From an uncultured Opitutaceae bacterium (lineage in GTDB: Bacteria; Verrucomicrobiota; Verrucomicrobiia; Opitutales; Opitutaceae): 8,032 nt of DNA. Both the position numbers and the translations under genes were made by a program. The notes under the pieces are model-generated. The model saw nothing but the letters and a program-made list of their open reading frames with translations, ran no database searches and was not told the DNA's origin. Location of the stretch: NCBI GenBank assembly GCA_937128785.1, contig CAKZMS010000693.1, positions 1-8,032 of the forward strand, read 5' to 3'. Below are positions 6,240-8,032 of this stretch, piece after piece. The stretch's first letter is position 1; every line of letters begins with the position of its first letter.

Positions 6240-8032
6240 TCAAGCGGCCGGCCGGCGGCGGCGGCCGGCCCGGAAAGTCACCAGAATCAAGCCCAGGCCG
6301 ACCAGCGCAAATGTGGAAGGCTCGGGCACCGGGGTGAAGGAAACCATGACGGTGTTGTTGGTCAGGAAGGTTTCACCGAAGGAGTCGCCGCTGGAACCGA
6401 GTTGAACCGCCCAGATGCCATCGGCGGTGAGGGAAGCCACGGAGCTAGAGATGCTGAGGTTAAAGACCTGGGCATCAAAATTAGTGAGGGTGGTTCCGGA
6501 CAGCAGCACCGACCAAGAGTAGGCTTGCTTGGCATCAAAATTGGTCGGGAGGTCGCCGTCTTCACCCAAAAGGTAGATGGAGAAAGGGGAGGCACTGGAG
6601 GCGGTGATGTTGATGTTATCGGCGAACACGATGTCGGAGATAACTTCGTCATTGTTCCCATCGCCGATCTCGACGGTGAGTGATCCCAGCTCGCCGAGAT
6701 TAAGCGCACCTTCGAATTCAATCTTCCCGATCGAACGTCCGGGTGAAATACCTGCGCCCGCCCCGATCGTCAGGCCATCGCCCACGTTCAGGCCACCGTT
6801 GCCGCGAATTTCACCTCCATTGGGGCCAAATGAGATGTCTGCCTCGATGGTGGATTCATCGTCGAGGTTCAGGGTCAAGAAACCGCCATCCAGTGTCACC
6901 GCCGGCGGGTCAGGATAGCTTCCGCCGAGGCTGCCGGTGTCGCTGGCGACGAGATTGGCACCGGCAGCAATCTCCAGCCCTCCCGTGAAGGAGTTGTAGC
7001 CTGATAGCGATTGCACGCCTTGGCCTTCCAACCGCACCGCCCCGTCACCAGTAATGGAGCCGCCGAAATCCAGAAAGAAATTGTTTTCGACATCAATCGT
7101 CAGCGTGGAGCCGGACGCCAGTTGGACGTTGGCGTTGGAATACGAGTAGTCGTCGTCGTCATTGTTATCCACCTCATAGAGGCCGCCGATGACCGGTGAC
7201 ATCGTGGTGAAGTTCAGGTTTTGACCCGAGCCACTGCCCCCGCCGCCAAAGCCAACGGGACCTGAACCGGCGGCGCTGTCGGTGTTGATGTTCACCGTGC
7301 CCTCGGAGATATAGAGACCCCCGTCGAAGCCAGAGTTATCGCCGTTGAGGTTGAGGGTGCCGTTGCCGTTTTTGTCGATACCCCCATTGCCGGAGATATC
7401 GCCGGAGAGCGTGAGGTTCTCATCGGTGAGGGCGATTTGCACATCGATTTCGAGGAAGCTGTCGATCTGGAAGGCGTTGGCGATGGTGAGATCGGAGGCA
7501 TCGGGACTGAGCCGGGGGGATCGGAAATCAAAATCGTCACTGCCGGATAAGTGATAGCCAAACATCACGGCATCGGTGAAGCCGCCGGACTCACCATCCA
7601 CGGTGACCGGGCCCGTGCCGAGGGAAGCATTATTGGTGATGATCAACTCGCCGGCTTCGATTCGGGTGCCGCCGCTGTAGGTGTTCGCTCCCTCCAGACG
7701 CACGCTGGAAGTGACGGCCTCCTGGGTTCCGGCGAATTCATGACCAAACGTGGCGACCGCGTTTTGATCACCGATGACCACACCGAGGTCGTTCTCGCCG
7801 TTGGCCAGCACGGAATTGATGATGAGGGAGCCACCCTTGTAGCCGGCGAACCGGTAATCCGTGGCGTTGCCCGGCAGCACGATGTTACCGCTCAAGGTCA
7901 CGTTGGTGGCGGTACCCAGATAAAACGCCGGGTCGGTTGCGCTGAAGGCGGTCAGGTCGATCACATCGCTGATAACCCGGTTCGTATGAGGGTCCTGAGA
8001 ATCGAACCCAATAATGCCCCGGTCGATAGTGG
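6240..8032 (-). CDS. PEP-CTERM beta-strand-repeat surface protein (5' end outside the window)
   Basis: The frame is open from the right edge to the TGA at 6242-6240, giving 596 visible residues; the true start and signal peptide lie beyond 8032. A GTG at 7964 is in frame but is internal, since 22 further sense codons precede it. The body is Gly/Asn/Ser/Thr-rich with repeats of the autotransporter-associated beta-strand (PATR) type: GANTYSGGTRIEAGELIITN (about 7690-7600), NGDNSGFDGGLYISEGTVNI (about 7360-7240) and SGYNSFTGGLEIAAGANLV (about 7030-6885). These predict a right-handed beta-helix. The C-terminus (6329-6243) is a full PEP-CTERM signal: V-P-E-P-S-T, a hydrophobic helix (FALVGLGLILVTF), then R-A-G-R-R-R-R. 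Such tails are cut by an exosortase (EpsH/XrtA-like) encoded elsewhere, and the protein goes to the cell surface or matrix. No autotransporter barrel is present. Ligand or role unknown. Confidence 0.92.
   Translation of the reverse strand, partial: TIDRGIIGFDSQDPHTNRVISDVIDLTAFSATDPAFYLGTATNVTLSGNIVLPGNATDYRFAGYKGGSLIINSVLANGENDLGVVIGDQNAVATFGHEFAGTQEAVTSSVRLEGANTYSGGTRIEAGELIITNNASLGTGPVTVDGESGGFTDAVMFGYHLSGSDDFDFRSPRLSPDASDLTIANAFQIDSFLEIDVQIALTDENLTLSGDISGNGGIDKNGNGTLNLNGDNSGFDGGLYISEGTVNINTDSAAGSGPVGFGGGGSGSGQNLNFTTMSPVIGGLYEVDNNDDDDYSYSNANVQLASGSTLTIDVENNFFLDFGGSITGDGAVRLEGQGVQSLSGYNSFTGGLEIAAGANLVASDTGSLGGSYPDPPAVTLDGGFLTLNLDDESTIEADISFGPNGGEIRGNGGLNVGDGLTIGAGAGISPGRSIGKIEFEGALNLGELGSLTVEIGDGNNDEVISDIVFADNINITASSASPFSIYLLGEDGDLPTNFDAKQAYSWSVLLSGTTLTNFDAQVFNLSISSSVASLTADGIWAVQLGSSGDSFGETFLTNNTVMVSFTPVPEPSTFALVGLGLILVTFRAGRRRRPAA
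6246..6270. repeat. Strong GC inverted repeat in the last codons of the PEP-CTERM gene
   Basis: Two copies of GGCCGGCC (6246-6253 and 6263-6270) flank a 9-nt GC-only loop and can form an 8-bp all-GC stem. The segment encodes the basic C-terminal tail (R-R-R-R-P-A-A) of the PEP-CTERM protein. It may simply be GC-rich Arg/Pro/Ala coding, or may stabilise the mRNA 3' end or assist termination together with the hairpin at 6191-6224. Confidence 0.4.

Noticed and set aside
7962..7964. GTG as the start of the PEP-CTERM gene
   Set aside because: The reading frame stays open for 22 more codons to the window edge, and no signal peptide follows the GTG, so the start lies outside the window.

Overview
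The window looks like chromosomal DNA of a Verrucomicrobiota bacterium, most likely near Opitutaceae. This is an inference from gene content and base composition. It is GC-rich and densely coding, and it carries three features typical of that group: a PEP-CTERM protein built of autotransporter-type beta-strand repeats, an ECF sigma factor directly followed by a YfbK-like von Willebrand A (vWA) protein, and a circularly permuted ATP-grasp protein. No RNA genes, CRISPR arrays, insertion sequences or phage genes were seen, and no stretch longer than about 110 bases lacks a gene.

Layout. Positions 1-2427 hold three minus-strand genes that read as one operon, in transcription order: an OppA/DppA-type peptide-binding lipoprotein (2427-808), a small exported protein of unknown function (752-276), and the N-terminus of a circularly permuted type 2 ATP-grasp protein (270 to beyond the left edge). 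A 109-bp divergent spacer (2428-2536) separates them from a plus-strand group: a GYF_2-domain polytopic membrane protein (2537-3523), an ECF sigma factor (3572-4102) and a 698-residue YfbK-type vWA protein (4114-6210). The last two are 11 bp apart and almost certainly co-transcribed. A convergent minus-strand gene (8032-6240, 5' end outside the window) encodes a secreted beta-strand-repeat protein with a PEP-CTERM sorting tail. Candidate terminator hairpins lie at the convergent junction.

How the parts may work together. The most interesting unit is the sigma factor and vWA pair. The vWA protein has an anti-sigma-like N-terminus without zinc ligands, one membrane helix, a disordered linker and then the YfbK/vWA module with an intact metal-binding MIDAS site. 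This is the architecture expected of a membrane anti-sigma factor whose outer sensor is a vWA domain. That role is inferred and not demonstrated. The left operon places a peptide-capturing lipoprotein and an exported protein beside an ATP-grasp enzyme of a family predicted to form amide or peptide bonds, which suggests peptide handling.
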